The notes below the pieces were generated by a model. The model worked only from the letters and a program-made list of their open reading frames with translations. It made no database searches and was not told the DNA's origin. The translations under genes and the position numbers were made by a program. Of a DNA stretch of 17,748 nucleotides, positions 1 through 7,695 are shown piece after piece (position 1 is the stretch's first letter; each line of letters opens with the position of its first letter). Source of the DNA: JAGPHI01 sp036641735 (GTDB lineage: Bacteria; Bacillota; Clostridia; Oscillospirales; Ruminococcaceae); assembly GCA_036641735.1 (NCBI GenBank), contig JAVWEG010000045.1, positions 1 to 17,748 of the forward strand, read 5' to 3'.

Positions 1-1
1 T

Positions 2-409
2 CGGCTCACTTTGGCTGACTGGTTTCACATCGACCAAAATAAAATTGGAAAACGACTGCTATTAACCTTACCACTGCTGGCGATTGGTGCGGTGCTCACG
101 CAACTTGATTTTAATATTATCTGGCGTTATTTTTCCTGGAGTAACCAAACTCTCGCTATGATTGCCCTGTGGGCGGTGGCGGTTTATCTGTGCCAAAACT
201 GTGGCAAGACGAGCAGCCTTATGGCCGCTCTGCCTGCCACGTTTATGTCAGCGGTGTGCAGCACCTACATCTTGATGGCGGACGAGGGTTTGAAGTTGGC
301 TAGAAGCATTGCTTATCCCATCGGTATCTTATTCGCACTGATTTGTGCGGTAATCTTCTTCCTCCGATGCTACCACAAACCATTGATACACAAGGATACC
401 TTACAGTGA
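2..409 (+). CDS. cstA: CstA-family carbon starvation/peptide transporter, C-terminal fragment (5' end outside window)
   Basis: The frame is open from base 2, so only the last ~135 residues of a much larger multi-pass membrane protein are present. The fragment carries a motif typical of the CstA C-terminal half, WRYFSWSNQTLA, followed by hydrophobic stretches that look like three or more transmembrane helices and a PATFMSAVCSTYI segment. Family members are proton-driven peptide or pyruvate importers in the cytoplasmic membrane, induced on carbon limitation. The protein ends in a short basic tail (CYHKPLIHKDTLQ). It is separated from the sugar operon by ~650 bases and its own downstream hairpin, so it is probably unrelated to the glycan genes. 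Family assignment is firm; the substrate cannot be told from this part. Confidence 0.85.
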   Translation, partial: RLTLADWFHIDQNKIGKRLLLTLPLLAIGAVLTQLDFNIIWRYFSWSNQTLAMIALWAVAVYLCQNCGKTSSLMAALPATFMSAVCSTYILMADEGLKLARSIAYPIGILFALICAVIFFLRCYHKPLIHKDTLQ

Positions 410-504
410 AGTGTAATCCATACCCGGTTTTTTGAGTGCTTCAACAGTAGCCATTTCAGTGCGTTGCATTTTTTGCAACCTAAATCCCATACTTTAACAT
501 TCAT
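401..504 (-). other. Possible small minus-strand ORF with a good ribosome binding site but broken reading frame
   Basis: Reading the minus strand, GGAGGAA (517-511) lies a good distance before an ATG at 504-502. That frame gives a 44-residue peptide (running to about 370, inside cstA) with a CxxC. A different frame, from ATG at 490-488 to TAA at 403-401, encodes 29 residues (MGFRLQKMQRTEMATVEALK, then a KPGMDY-containing end) whose composition looks more protein-like but which has no ribosome site of its own. One base change in length between 504 and 480 would join the good start to the better-looking frame. It overlaps the end of cstA convergently. I do not recognise the peptide; it may be a decayed or misread small gene, or chance. 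Confidence 0.22.
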
Positions 505-559
505 AACTTATTCCTCCGAATGAAATCGGATGATAACTTTTATTGACGAAGCTCGCACG

Positions 560-609
560 AAAATCAGATTAAAACAGATGCGTTTTTGCATTTGCTTTAA
601 TCTGATTTT
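560..609 (+). terminator. Intrinsic terminator-like hairpin downstream of cstA
   Basis: A perfect 14-bp inverted repeat (AAAATCAGATTAAA at 560-573 with its complement at 596-609) encloses a 22-base loop containing a second small ATGC/GCAT pairing. A run of T follows at 606-611. The stem is AT-rich, so it is weaker than the terminators at the right end of the window. Its symmetry would let it work on both strands. It plausibly closes the cstA transcript. Confidence 0.6.
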
Positions 610-642
610 TTGTTATTGTATAATTAAGATTATTTATATTTT

Positions 643-986
643 GCGAGGTGCAAGGGCTTTGCTCTTGCCGCTTATCCCACATCGAACGAATAGTCCAAGA
701 CGAAATACAAAATATCACAAACCGTTATGTTGAGGATAAAAATGACAAATATGTTATCGTGCCAAATCATATATATCTCATAATTTTGTTAGCGCGGCAA
801 GAGCAGAGCCCTTGCCCTACAATTGGTGATGCCATTTGTATGATAAAATCAATTTTCACAAAAAGCGCAAACAAAATCGAACATAAAAACGGGCGAAAAA
901 TTTGGCAATACATTGATACAAACCCACCAAAATGGCAGGATAATTATTTTTATACAGATATTTGTCGTTTTGCACAAATTCGTTGA
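643..986 (+). pseudogene. Decayed RAYT / IS200-like (Y1_Tnp) transposase remnant
   Basis: An open frame from 648 to 986 translates to pieces of a REP-associated tyrosine transposase (RAYT). These are HIERIVQDEIQNI, then DKYVIVPNHIYL (about 753-782), then PTIGDAICMIKSIFTK, then IWQ joined directly to YIDTNPPKW. In intact family members the first motif is MPNHIHL, with two metal-binding histidines; here the second is Tyr. The intact protein also has ~20 residues, including the catalytic Tyr region, between IWQ and the YIDxNP motif; here they are missing. The N-terminal third is absent too, the frame entering straight from an inverted-repeat arm. The remnant therefore cannot be active. The missing segment is consistent with recombination between two IW-encoding stretches. 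Comparison with intact RAYTs is from memory. Confidence 0.7.
645..818. repeat. Inverted repeat pair, REP/MITE-like, around and within the RAYT remnant
   Basis: The left arm at 646-671 reads GGTGCAAGGGCTTTGCTCTT and continues to TGCCGC; the right arm at 794-818 is its reverse complement with one indel and one mismatch. Both arms are clearly GC-richer than the surrounding DNA. The right arm lies inside the transposase frame, where it encodes the variable loop after the metal-binding motif. Each arm also has internal dyad symmetry (GCAAGGGC / GCTCTTGC), so each can fold alone as REP units do. No target-site duplication is visible. Confidence 0.6.
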
Positions 987-1012
987 CACTACTGCGCATA
1001 AAGTGTTACAAT
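983..1012 (+). promoter_or_regulatory. SigA-type promoter for the sugar operon
   Basis: TTGACA (983-988) is a perfect -35 box, followed after 18 bases by TACAAT (1007-1012), one mismatch from the consensus -10. Transcription would start near 1019, giving a leader of roughly 38 bases before the rfbF start at 1057, with GAGGTGA (1043-1049) as its ribosome site. The -35 box overlaps the end of the decayed transposase frame. No operator or riboswitch-like fold is evident in the short leader. Confidence 0.85.
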
Positions 1013-1056
1013 AATTAATAAAATGCAAAAAATAGAATGATTGAGGTGACGGGACA

Positions 1057-1833
1057 ATGAAAGTAGTTATTCTTGCAGGTGGGCTTGGCACAAGAATAAG
1101 CGAGGAGAGCCATTTGCGTCCAAAGCCTATGATAGAGATAGGAGAGCAACCGATTTTATGGCATATTATGAAAATTTATTCGCATTATGGATTTAACGAT
1201 TTTGTTATCTGTCTTGGGTATAAAGGGCATATGATAAAAGAGTTTTTTGCGGATTATTATTTGCATATGTCTGATGTTACGTTTGATTTTACAAAAAACA
1301 ATGAGTTAACTACACATAGCAATGTAGCTGAACCGTGGAAAGTAACTTTAGTAGATACAGGGCTGAATACGCAGACGGGCGCTCGTATTAAAAAAATACA
1401 GAAATATATCGGCAACGAGCCGTTTATGCTTACTTATGGTGATGGAGTAAGTGATATTAATATAAATAAGCTTTTGGCATATCACAAAAGAAAAGGCAAA
1501 TTAGCTACAATGACGGCTATACAGCCCGGTGGCCGTTTTGGTGTGTTGACAATGGACGAACACGGAAGCGTGAGCGGATTTGCCGAAAAAGCCAAAGAGG
1601 ACGGCGGATGGATAAACGGTGGGTTTATGGTGCTGGAGCCTTCCGTTTTTGATTTACTTAGTGAAAACCAAGATTGCGTATTTGAACGCGAGCCGCTAGA
1701 GCATCTTGGCAAAGAGGGCGAGCTATGCGCCTACAGGCACAATGGTTTTTGGCAATGTATGGACACACAGCGCGACAAAAGTGTTTTAGATGAAATGTGG
1801 AACTCGGGCAAAGCAAAATGGAAGCTTTGGTAA
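1057..1833 (+). CDS. rfbF: Glucose-1-phosphate cytidylyltransferase
   Basis: This 258-residue enzyme makes CDP-glucose from glucose-1-phosphate and CTP (EC 2.7.7.33), the entry step to CDP-deoxysugars in the cytoplasm. The N-terminal nucleotide-binding signature GGLGTR (residues 8-13) and the RPKPM sugar-nucleotidyltransferase motif (21-25) are intact, as is the metal-binding YGDGVSD (127-133). The segment HMSDVTFD is typical of RfbF rather than of glucose-1-phosphate thymidylyl- or uridylyltransferases. Length is standard for the family. The start ATG is supported by GAGGTGA seven bases upstream and by a consensus promoter. It is the first gene of the operon and pairs functionally with rfbG at 4875. 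Confidence 0.93.
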   Translation: MKVVILAGGLGTRISEESHLRPKPMIEIGEQPILWHIMKIYSHYGFNDFVICLGYKGHMIKEFFADYYLHMSDVTFDFTKNNELTTHSNVAEPWKVTLVDTGLNTQTGARIKKIQKYIGNEPFMLTYGDGVSDININKLLAYHKRKGKLATMTAIQPGGRFGVLTMDEHGSVSGFAEKAKEDGGWINGGFMVLEPSVFDLLSENQDCVFEREPLEHLGKEGELCAYRHNGFWQCMDTQRDKSVLDEMWNSGKAKWKLW

Positions 1834-1875
1834 TGGCTATATTTTAAAATAATTGTATAGTATCGGGAGGAAAAA

Positions 1876-3738
1876 TTGGATAAAGTAAAAGACGAGGACA
1901 ATCAGGAGGTTTTGCAAAAAATAGTAGATTTATTTGATACCTGCAATGAGATGATGGACTATATATTCGCTCAAAACGGCAAAGAAATCGAAGCTTTTTT
2001 ACAAGATTTTGTAATGGCGGTAAATGTTTTAACGCAAAGCGTTATGCAATGCCTGCCAAATATAATTTATCCGAATAAGCTTAAAGAAATATCTGATAAT
2101 ATGCCGCTATTGGCGCAAAAATTACTTGTGGCTTATCAAAACAATAATAAGGATAATTTTTTTATGAGGCTTAGATGTGAGTTTAGACCTCTATTTATAT
2201 TTTGGCACAGAACTTTTTGCTTTTTTGCTATTGAATGTAAAGATGCCGAAAGTATGCGCAGATATAATGAAGCAGAAAAAGAGTATTGTAAAGTACTTGC
2301 GAAAACTCCTAAAAAAGATATTGAACGTGAATACAAGTATGATATAAGTGTAGTGGTGCTGCTATATGGCAACAAAGAAATTACGGAAAACTGCATTAAT
2401 GCTATTAAAAAATATACTACAAATTGTACTTATGAGCTTATAACCTGTGATAATGGAAGCGATGAAATCACCTCTGATTGGGTACGCAGCTTACCGCATA
2501 CTAAAAAAATACATTATCCGATAAATATAGGCTCGTCTGCGGCAGGTAATACGCTGATAAGCTATGCAAGCGAATATATAGACGGCAAGTATTTAGCGTA
2601 TATTTCAAACGATGTTATCCTTACTAAGGACTGGGACAAAATACTTTTTGAATGTATGGAAAGCGATGCTTCCATTTTGATGTCTACACCTGTGACTAAC
2701 AGCTTGTCAAATTTGCAAACAATACCTGTGCCATACGCTAAAAACGATTTAGTACAAATGCAAAAATTTGCCGACAAATACAATTTTTTAAATCGTCGTC
2801 TTTGGGCAGAGCGTGCAAGATTGTTTCCTATTGCAGGCTTATTCAGGCAAGAGGAAATAGCAAAATTTGATGTATATTGTTCTCAATATTTTTGTTATGA
2901 TATGTTTGCAGATGACGATGTATCAGTGAAAATCAAGAACAGCGGTTACAAGCAAATGCTTTGCAAGGATGTTTTTATACATCATTACGGATCTGCCACT
3001 ATTGGTGACGGACAATTTGATGTAATGGATAAAAGCAGGCTGCAATTTTTTGATAAATACGGGTTTGATGCGTGGGACGGTATGGGCTGGGACTGCATAG
3101 TATGCTCACAGCTTATCTCAATCTACACACAAAAAAGTGCAAATATACTGGTGTTTGAGCCTAAGGGCGGCGAGAGCAGCTTTGCACTTAAAAACAGATT
3201 ACGCGAGCTTGGGTGCGATGATTTTGTATTTGATGCGATTGCTACTGACGAGCGATTTCTTGACGGAATGAAGCCGATATTCGACAGTGCAGAATTGCTT
3301 GCAAGCAGTAATTTAGTTGTTGATAACAAAAAATACGATTTTATAATGTTTGAAGGTTTTTTTGAAGACAGCAAATATATGCAGGAATATGTAAAAATTG
3401 CTAAAGAGCATTTGAGTGACACCGGCAAGTTTCTGATACATATGCGCAATATATTCTCATTTGAAAATATTTTTGGTTTACTGTCTTGTGATGACATTAA
3501 CAAGCGATATGATAAAGAAAAAGCAATGCAGCCGTCTATGGGCGTTATGAGCTTAGACACAATGAAAACATTTTTGCAATACAATCAGTTTAATAATTTG
3601 ACAATAATGCCGATAAGTAAAGAGGACGGACAGGGCAAGCCATTTTTAGATTTAGTAAGCAAAACTATACAAATCCCTAAAAAAGAACTTTTGAGCGAAG
3701 TAATTAATATATCCTCGTATGTGATTATTTGCAGCTAA
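1876..3738 (+). CDS. Multidomain glycosyltransferase: helical N-terminus, GT2 domain, C-terminal methyltransferase-like domain
   Basis: The 620-residue product starts with TTG, chosen because GGGAGG lies five bases upstream and the next ATG is about 25 codons in. Residues 1-150 are mostly helical and unrecognised. Residues ~155-395 form a GT-A fold of family 2: ISVVVLLYG, then CDNGSD (191-196), then YPINIGSSAAGN, SND at 244-246 in the position of the usual DxD, and ADDDVS (345-350). Residues ~422-620 resemble a Rossmann methyltransferase (ILVFEPKGG, then YDFIMFEGFFED, then LSDTGKFLIH). They lack the usual GxGxG SAM loop and may be non-catalytic. It probably transfers a sugar in glycan assembly at the cytoplasmic face; donor and acceptor cannot be read. 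No signal peptide or clear transmembrane helix is seen. Confidence 0.82.
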   Translation: MDKVKDEDNQEVLQKIVDLFDTCNEMMDYIFAQNGKEIEAFLQDFVMAVNVLTQSVMQCLPNIIYPNKLKEISDNMPLLAQKLLVAYQNNNKDNFFMRLRCEFRPLFIFWHRTFCFFAIECKDAESMRRYNEAEKEYCKVLAKTPKKDIEREYKYDISVVVLLYGNKEITENCINAIKKYTTNCTYELITCDNGSDEITSDWVRSLPHTKKIHYPINIGSSAAGNTLISYASEYIDGKYLAYISNDVILTKDWDKILFECMESDASILMSTPVTNSLSNLQTIPVPYAKNDLVQMQKFADKYNFLNRRLWAERARLFPIAGLFRQEEIAKFDVYCSQYFCYDMFADDDVSVKIKNSGYKQMLCKDVFIHHYGSATIGDGQFDVMDKSRLQFFDKYGFDAWDGMGWDCIVCSQLISIYTQKSANILVFEPKGGESSFALKNRLRELGCDDFVFDAIATDERFLDGMKPIFDSAELLASSNLVVDNKKYDFIMFEGFFEDSKYMQEYVKIAKEHLSDTGKFLIHMRNIFSFENIFGLLSCDDINKRYDKEKAMQPSMGVMSLDTMKTFLQYNQFNNLTIMPISKEDGQGKPFLDLVSKTIQIPKKELLSEVINISSYVIICS

Positions 3739-3762
3739 AATAAAAGAAAGATTAGGTTTATT

Positions 3763-4869
3763 ATGAACGACAATCTGTTACGAGCAAAAACCACCACTCT
3801 TATTTCCACAGGAAAGCTTACACCTAAAAGGCAAGCAAACAGTGATTTAAATATGGAAGAAATGATGAGCGGCATTGCTTTGCCAAATTCAAAGCCGCGC
3901 AGATTAGTGTTTGAGCTTACCAATAGCTGTAATTTAAACTGTATTATGTGCGGCAGAAATGCAGCCGAATTTAAGCCTACTTTTTTCAAATATGAATGGT
4001 TCGATTTTTTCGCTCCAATTATGAGCGAAATAGAAGAAGTGACATTAATGGGCTGGGGCGAGCCTACTATACACCCCGATTTTGTGAAAATGCTGGAAAC
4101 CCTGCATAAGCTTGGCGTACGTAAATATTTTTGCACCAATGGAATGAGACTTGATAAATTAACACCTGCTATTTTTGAAAACGAAGTAGAGGTTTTTGCT
4201 GTGAGCTTAGACGGCGCTAATGCACAAATAAATGAGATTATTCGCCGCGGCTGTGATTTCGATAAAATAGTAAGCTCACTTAAAGAAATAGTGAAAATTA
4301 AAAAATCGAAAAATTTAAGCTACCCGTACATTAATTTTGTGTTTACGGCAATGAAACGCAATTTGCACGAAATACCTGCAATGGTGCGTTTAGCCGCCGA
4401 AATAGGCATACAAGAAGTGAAGGTAGTATATCTTACCGCGTTTGATGATGTATTGGCAGAACAAATATTATATGACAGTATGGACGAAGTGGCAGCGGTG
4501 TTTGATGAAGCGGAAAAAGTGGCAAAGGAGCTTGGCATTTTCTTGAAATTGCCGCATATCTGCGGAAATGACCCTGCAAATGATAAATGCCATAAGGATT
4601 GCTACACATTATGGAGAGATTTTTTCTTGGGCTCAGACGGATATGTCAGATCTTGTATGTCGTCTCCCGAAAAGCTGTTTGCAATAGATAAATATGGCAG
4701 CTTTGATGAAGCTTGGCACAGCCAAGAGATTGCACAGCTAAGAGCTAAAATAAATAGCGACGAAATGCCTAATAGCTGCAAAAGATGTTATCAATCCTCA
4801 CACGCTAATTGGAACAATAAAAGCTCTTTCGACCAACGCGAGAATGTCTTTTCGCCTAAATGGGAGTAA
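3763..4869 (+). CDS. Radical SAM protein with SPASM-type C-terminal cluster domain
   Basis: The product is 368 residues. The radical SAM 4Fe-4S motif CNLNCIMC gives cysteines at 56, 60 and 63 (CX3CX2C). GWGEPTIHP (97-105) is the GGEP-type SAM-binding strand. The C-terminus holds further cysteines (267, 276, 280, 298, 339, 342) around GSDGYVRSCMSSPE and CKRCY, the pattern of a SPASM/twitch domain carrying auxiliary iron-sulfur clusters. Such proteins modify peptides or small molecules by radical chemistry; the substrate here is unknown. It sits between the GT2 gene and rfbG in the same operon, so an action on the sugar, the glycan lipid or the glycosylated protein is plausible. The start is supported only by a weak AGG six bases upstream. 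A second, diverged SPASM protein lies at 11400. Confidence 0.85.
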   Translation: MNDNLLRAKTTTLISTGKLTPKRQANSDLNMEEMMSGIALPNSKPRRLVFELTNSCNLNCIMCGRNAAEFKPTFFKYEWFDFFAPIMSEIEEVTLMGWGEPTIHPDFVKMLETLHKLGVRKYFCTNGMRLDKLTPAIFENEVEVFAVSLDGANAQINEIIRRGCDFDKIVSSLKEIVKIKKSKNLSYPYINFVFTAMKRNLHEIPAMVRLAAEIGIQEVKVVYLTAFDDVLAEQILYDSMDEVAAVFDEAEKVAKELGIFLKLPHICGNDPANDKCHKDCYTLWRDFFLGSDGYVRSCMSSPEKLFAIDKYGSFDEAWHSQEIAQLRAKINSDEMPNSCKRCYQSSHANWNNKSSFDQRENVFSPKWE

Positions 4870-4874
4870 TATAA

Positions 4875-5939
4875 ATGGCAATCGCATTAAAGGATAATTT
4901 AGCGGAATTTTATAAAGGCAAGCGCGTTTTAGTTACGGGGCATACCGGCTTTAAAGGAAGCTGGCTATGCCTTTTACTAAATGCGCTCGGCGCAGATATC
5001 AGCGGTATAGCGCTTGCGCCTCAAGAAAATAGCTTGTTTACATTATTGCCATACGATACTTATATGGATAGCCGTATTTGCGATATTACTAACCTTGCAC
5101 TGTTAAAAGAAACGATGAAAGATATTGCACCGCAAATAGTGATACATCTTGCCGCACAGGCATATGTGCCATCTAATGCGTGCGATTATTTACCTACATT
5201 AAATACAAATGTAATGGGACTTGCCAATGTATTGGAAGCGGTAAGCGATGTGCCGTCTGTGCGCTCGGTAGTTATTGTTACAAGTGATAAATGCTACCAA
5301 AACAACAGCGCCATTGAGTATAGCGAAGCAAGCCCACTCGGCTGCGACGAAATATATTCAGCGAGCAAGGCTTGTGCTGAATTAGTGGCAAAGGGCTACT
5401 ATAAAGCACTGCTTTTTAAAAAAGGTATTCATCTTGCCACGGCAAGAGCAAGCAATGTGCTTGGCGGCGGAGACTTTAACACCGACAGACTGATACCTTA
5501 TATTATAAATACGTTTTTACACGAGGAAACAGCCGTTTTACGCAATCCCGATTTTATCCGTCCGTGGCAAAATGTATTAGATGTGCTTTGCGGATATTTA
5601 ATGCTCGCTAAAAAGCTGTATGAGGAAAGCGATACGGATTTTTGCTCTCCGTTTAATTTTGGCCCGAGCAGTGACGGTTTTGCCTCGGTAAAAGAATTAG
5701 TCGCGCTATTTATGCAATATTTTCCTAATGCAAAATATGAGATTACCTCAAGCACACATAAAATAGAAGCGGCGGTATTAAAGCTATCGAGCAAAAAAGC
5801 GAATGAACTTTTACATTGGCATATGAAATTCAGCTTACCTCAAACCGTAGCTATGACGGTGGATTTTCACAAACGAATTTATTCAGGAGAAAAAGCTTTG
5901 AGCATTTGTGAATTTTACATAAATAAATATTTTGAATAA
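4875..5939 (+). CDS. rfbG: CDP-glucose 4,6-dehydratase
   Basis: This 354-residue extended short-chain dehydrogenase/reductase converts CDP-glucose to CDP-4-keto-6-deoxy-D-glucose (EC 4.2.1.45). The NAD-binding loop GHTGFKG lies at 22-28, the active-site TSDK at 136-139 and the catalytic YSASK at 161-165. The strings FKGSWL and RPWQNVLD (from 229) are hallmarks of the CDP-glucose branch rather than of dTDP- or GDP-sugar dehydratases. The preceding gene ends with GGGAG (4862-4866) eight bases before this ATG, so the two are translated in close succession. With rfbF it defines the pathway of the cluster: all downstream sugar enzymes here probably act on its 4-keto product. Confidence 0.93.
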   Translation: MAIALKDNLAEFYKGKRVLVTGHTGFKGSWLCLLLNALGADISGIALAPQENSLFTLLPYDTYMDSRICDITNLALLKETMKDIAPQIVIHLAAQAYVPSNACDYLPTLNTNVMGLANVLEAVSDVPSVRSVVIVTSDKCYQNNSAIEYSEASPLGCDEIYSASKACAELVAKGYYKALLFKKGIHLATARASNVLGGGDFNTDRLIPYIINTFLHEETAVLRNPDFIRPWQNVLDVLCGYLMLAKKLYEESDTDFCSPFNFGPSSDGFASVKELVALFMQYFPNAKYEITSSTHKIEAAVLKLSSKKANELLHWHMKFSLPQTVAMTVDFHKRIYSGEKALSICEFYINKYFE

Positions 5940-5959
5940 TAAAAGGAGAATTTAAAACA

Positions 5960-6766
5960 ATGACTCCACAAGAATTTGCCAAAGCGGTGCGTATAGATGC
6001 CGCTAAAATGCTGTGCCGTACAAGAGATTCTCATATCGGCGGAGGATTTTCCTCTGCGGATATTTTAGCTGTACTTTACACGCAAATTTTAAATATTAAT
6101 AAAGACAATTTAGATGATCCAAACCGAGATATATTTATATTGAGCAAAGGACATATTGCGGCTACAATGTACGCAGTATTGGCGAATAAAGGCATAATAC
6201 CAAAAGAACATCTTGAGCGCCATCTTGTAGACGGCGAAAACTATGCAGGGCATACACGGCGATATGTGGTACCGGGCATAGAGGCATCGGCAGGCTCGCT
6301 TGGGCACGGGCTGTCTGTGGGTATGGGTATGGCATATGCAAAGCGTATGCAAGGCTACAAAGGCACAGTGTATGTGCTTATGGGTGACGGCGAGTGCAAC
6401 GAAGGCTCTGTATGGGAAGCTGCAATGCTGGGAGCGCGCTTTAATCTTGGCAATTTAGTGTTTATTGTAGACAGAAACCGTCTGCAAAGCTATGGCAGTG
6501 ATGTACAGGTTATGAATATGGGCAGTATGTCCGCCAAATTTGCGGCATTTGGGTGTAATGCAGTAGAGATAGACGGACACAATTACGATGAAATATATAC
6601 AGCATTAAATAATGCTGGTAAAAGCGCATATGCGCCCCCTACTGCAATAATTGCCAATACTATTAAGGGCAAGGGCGGCTCGTTTATGGAAAATAAATTA
6701 GAATGGCATTTTAAATCGCCAAATGAGGAACAGCTCAATCAAATAATAAAGGAGCAAAATGAATGA
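5960..6766 (+). CDS. Transketolase, N-terminal (TPP pyrophosphate-binding) subunit
   Basis: The 268-residue product is the N-terminal half of a split transketolase. It has SHIGGG (24-29), LSKGH (61-65), the ASAGSLGHGL stretch (109-118) and the TPP/Mg2+ motif GDGECNEGSVWEA (142-154), so the cofactor site looks complete. Two-gene transketolases occur in archaea and many anaerobes, and also as specialised copies within sugar clusters. Location directly after rfbG in the same operon suggests a dedicated copy moving a two-carbon ketol unit onto or off a sugar intermediate, rather than the housekeeping pentose-phosphate enzyme. The ATG has AAGGAGA upstream. Its stop overlaps the start of the partner subunit by four bases (ATGA), as expected for a 1:1 complex. 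Confidence 0.9.
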   Translation: MTPQEFAKAVRIDAAKMLCRTRDSHIGGGFSSADILAVLYTQILNINKDNLDDPNRDIFILSKGHIAATMYAVLANKGIIPKEHLERHLVDGENYAGHTRRYVVPGIEASAGSLGHGLSVGMGMAYAKRMQGYKGTVYVLMGDGECNEGSVWEAAMLGARFNLGNLVFIVDRNRLQSYGSDVQVMNMGSMSAKFAAFGCNAVEIDGHNYDEIYTALNNAGKSAYAPPTAIIANTIKGKGGSFMENKLEWHFKSPNEEQLNQIIKEQNE

Positions 6767-7695
6767 GAGCTACATTTGTAAATACCTTGACGGAGCTTGC
6801 AAGGCAAGATCCTAAAATAGCACTTGTTATCGGTGATACAGGGTTTAGCGTATTTGAGCAGTTTGAGGCAGAATTTAAAGAACGGTTTATCAACGTGGGT
6901 ATTGCGGAGCAGGATTTTTTGGGATTTTCCGCTGGGCTTGCCGCAATGGGTATGCGCCCGTTTGCATATAATGTAGTAAGCTTTATGGTGCTAAGAGGTG
7001 CAGAGCAAATAGCGCTGGATTTGTGTTATCAAGAAAACCCCGTCGTGCTTGTGGGTGTGGGCGGCGGATTTGCATACGGTCAAGCAGGGCCGACACATCA
7101 TTCACTAACGGATATTGCAATTATGAGCGCTATGCCCAATATGCAGATAATATGCCCTTGTGATCCTGTGGAAATGCGCCTTGCCATAATAGCGGCGGCT
7201 AAAACAGATACGCCGGTGTATATCAGAATAGGCAGAAGCGTAGATCCGATAGTGCATACGCACGGGCTTGAAGATTTTGAAATCGGCAAAGCAATTGCGC
7301 TTAGTAAAGGCACAGATATAGCCGTATTTGCCACAGGTACTATAGTAAAAGAAACTGTAGCTGCGTGCAATATTCTTGCCGAAATGGGCATATCGGTGCA
7401 ATTATACAGTATGCATACAATAAAGCCGCTTGATACTAAAGTGATAGACGAGTGCAGCGAGCGTTTCAAGCTGATATGCACTGTAGAGGAGCATAGCGTT
7501 GTGGGTGGGCTTGGCAGCATTGTAGCATCACATATAATGGCACAGCCTAATCACGATGTGCGCTTTAAGTCTTTTGGGGTAAAAGACAGCTTTGCACCTG
7601 TTACAGGCTCACGAGATTATTTGCTTTCGCTAAACGAGCTAAATCCAAAAGCACTTGCTGATAATATGCTAAAGGAGCTTCGTAATGCAAGATAA
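6763..7695 (+). CDS. Transketolase, C-terminal (pyrimidine-binding) subunit
   Basis: The 310-residue product is the second half of the split transketolase. NVGIAEQ (44-50) supplies the conserved glutamate that activates the thiamine aminopyrimidine ring. GPTHHSLTDIA (109-119) is the conserved histidine-containing loop. Later segments match the transketolase C-terminal domain (FATGTIVKE, TIKPLD, VEEHSVVGGLG). It overlaps the N-terminal subunit gene by four bases and itself overlaps the next gene by 11 bases, indicating coupled translation. Together the two make a full-length enzyme of about 578 residues. By sequence alone 1-deoxyxylulose-5-phosphate synthase is a distant alternative, but the motifs and split layout favour transketolase. 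Confidence 0.9.
   Translation: MRATFVNTLTELARQDPKIALVIGDTGFSVFEQFEAEFKERFINVGIAEQDFLGFSAGLAAMGMRPFAYNVVSFMVLRGAEQIALDLCYQENPVVLVGVGGGFAYGQAGPTHHSLTDIAIMSAMPNMQIICPCDPVEMRLAIIAAAKTDTPVYIRIGRSVDPIVHTHGLEDFEIGKAIALSKGTDIAVFATGTIVKETVAACNILAEMGISVQLYSMHTIKPLDTKVIDECSERFKLICTVEEHSVVGGLGSIVASHIMAQPNHDVRFKSFGVKDSFAPVTGSRDYLLSLNELNPKALADNMLKELRNAR

Noticed and set aside
530..733. A 67-residue plus-strand frame through the terminator hairpin
   Set aside because: It runs across a 14-bp palindrome and a repeat arm, has no ribosome site and shows no recognisable motif.
4875..7695. Housekeeping pentose-phosphate role for the transketolase
   Set aside because: Not excluded, but the genes are embedded and translationally coupled in a CDP-sugar operon with no other pentose-phosphate gene, so a dedicated role is preferred.
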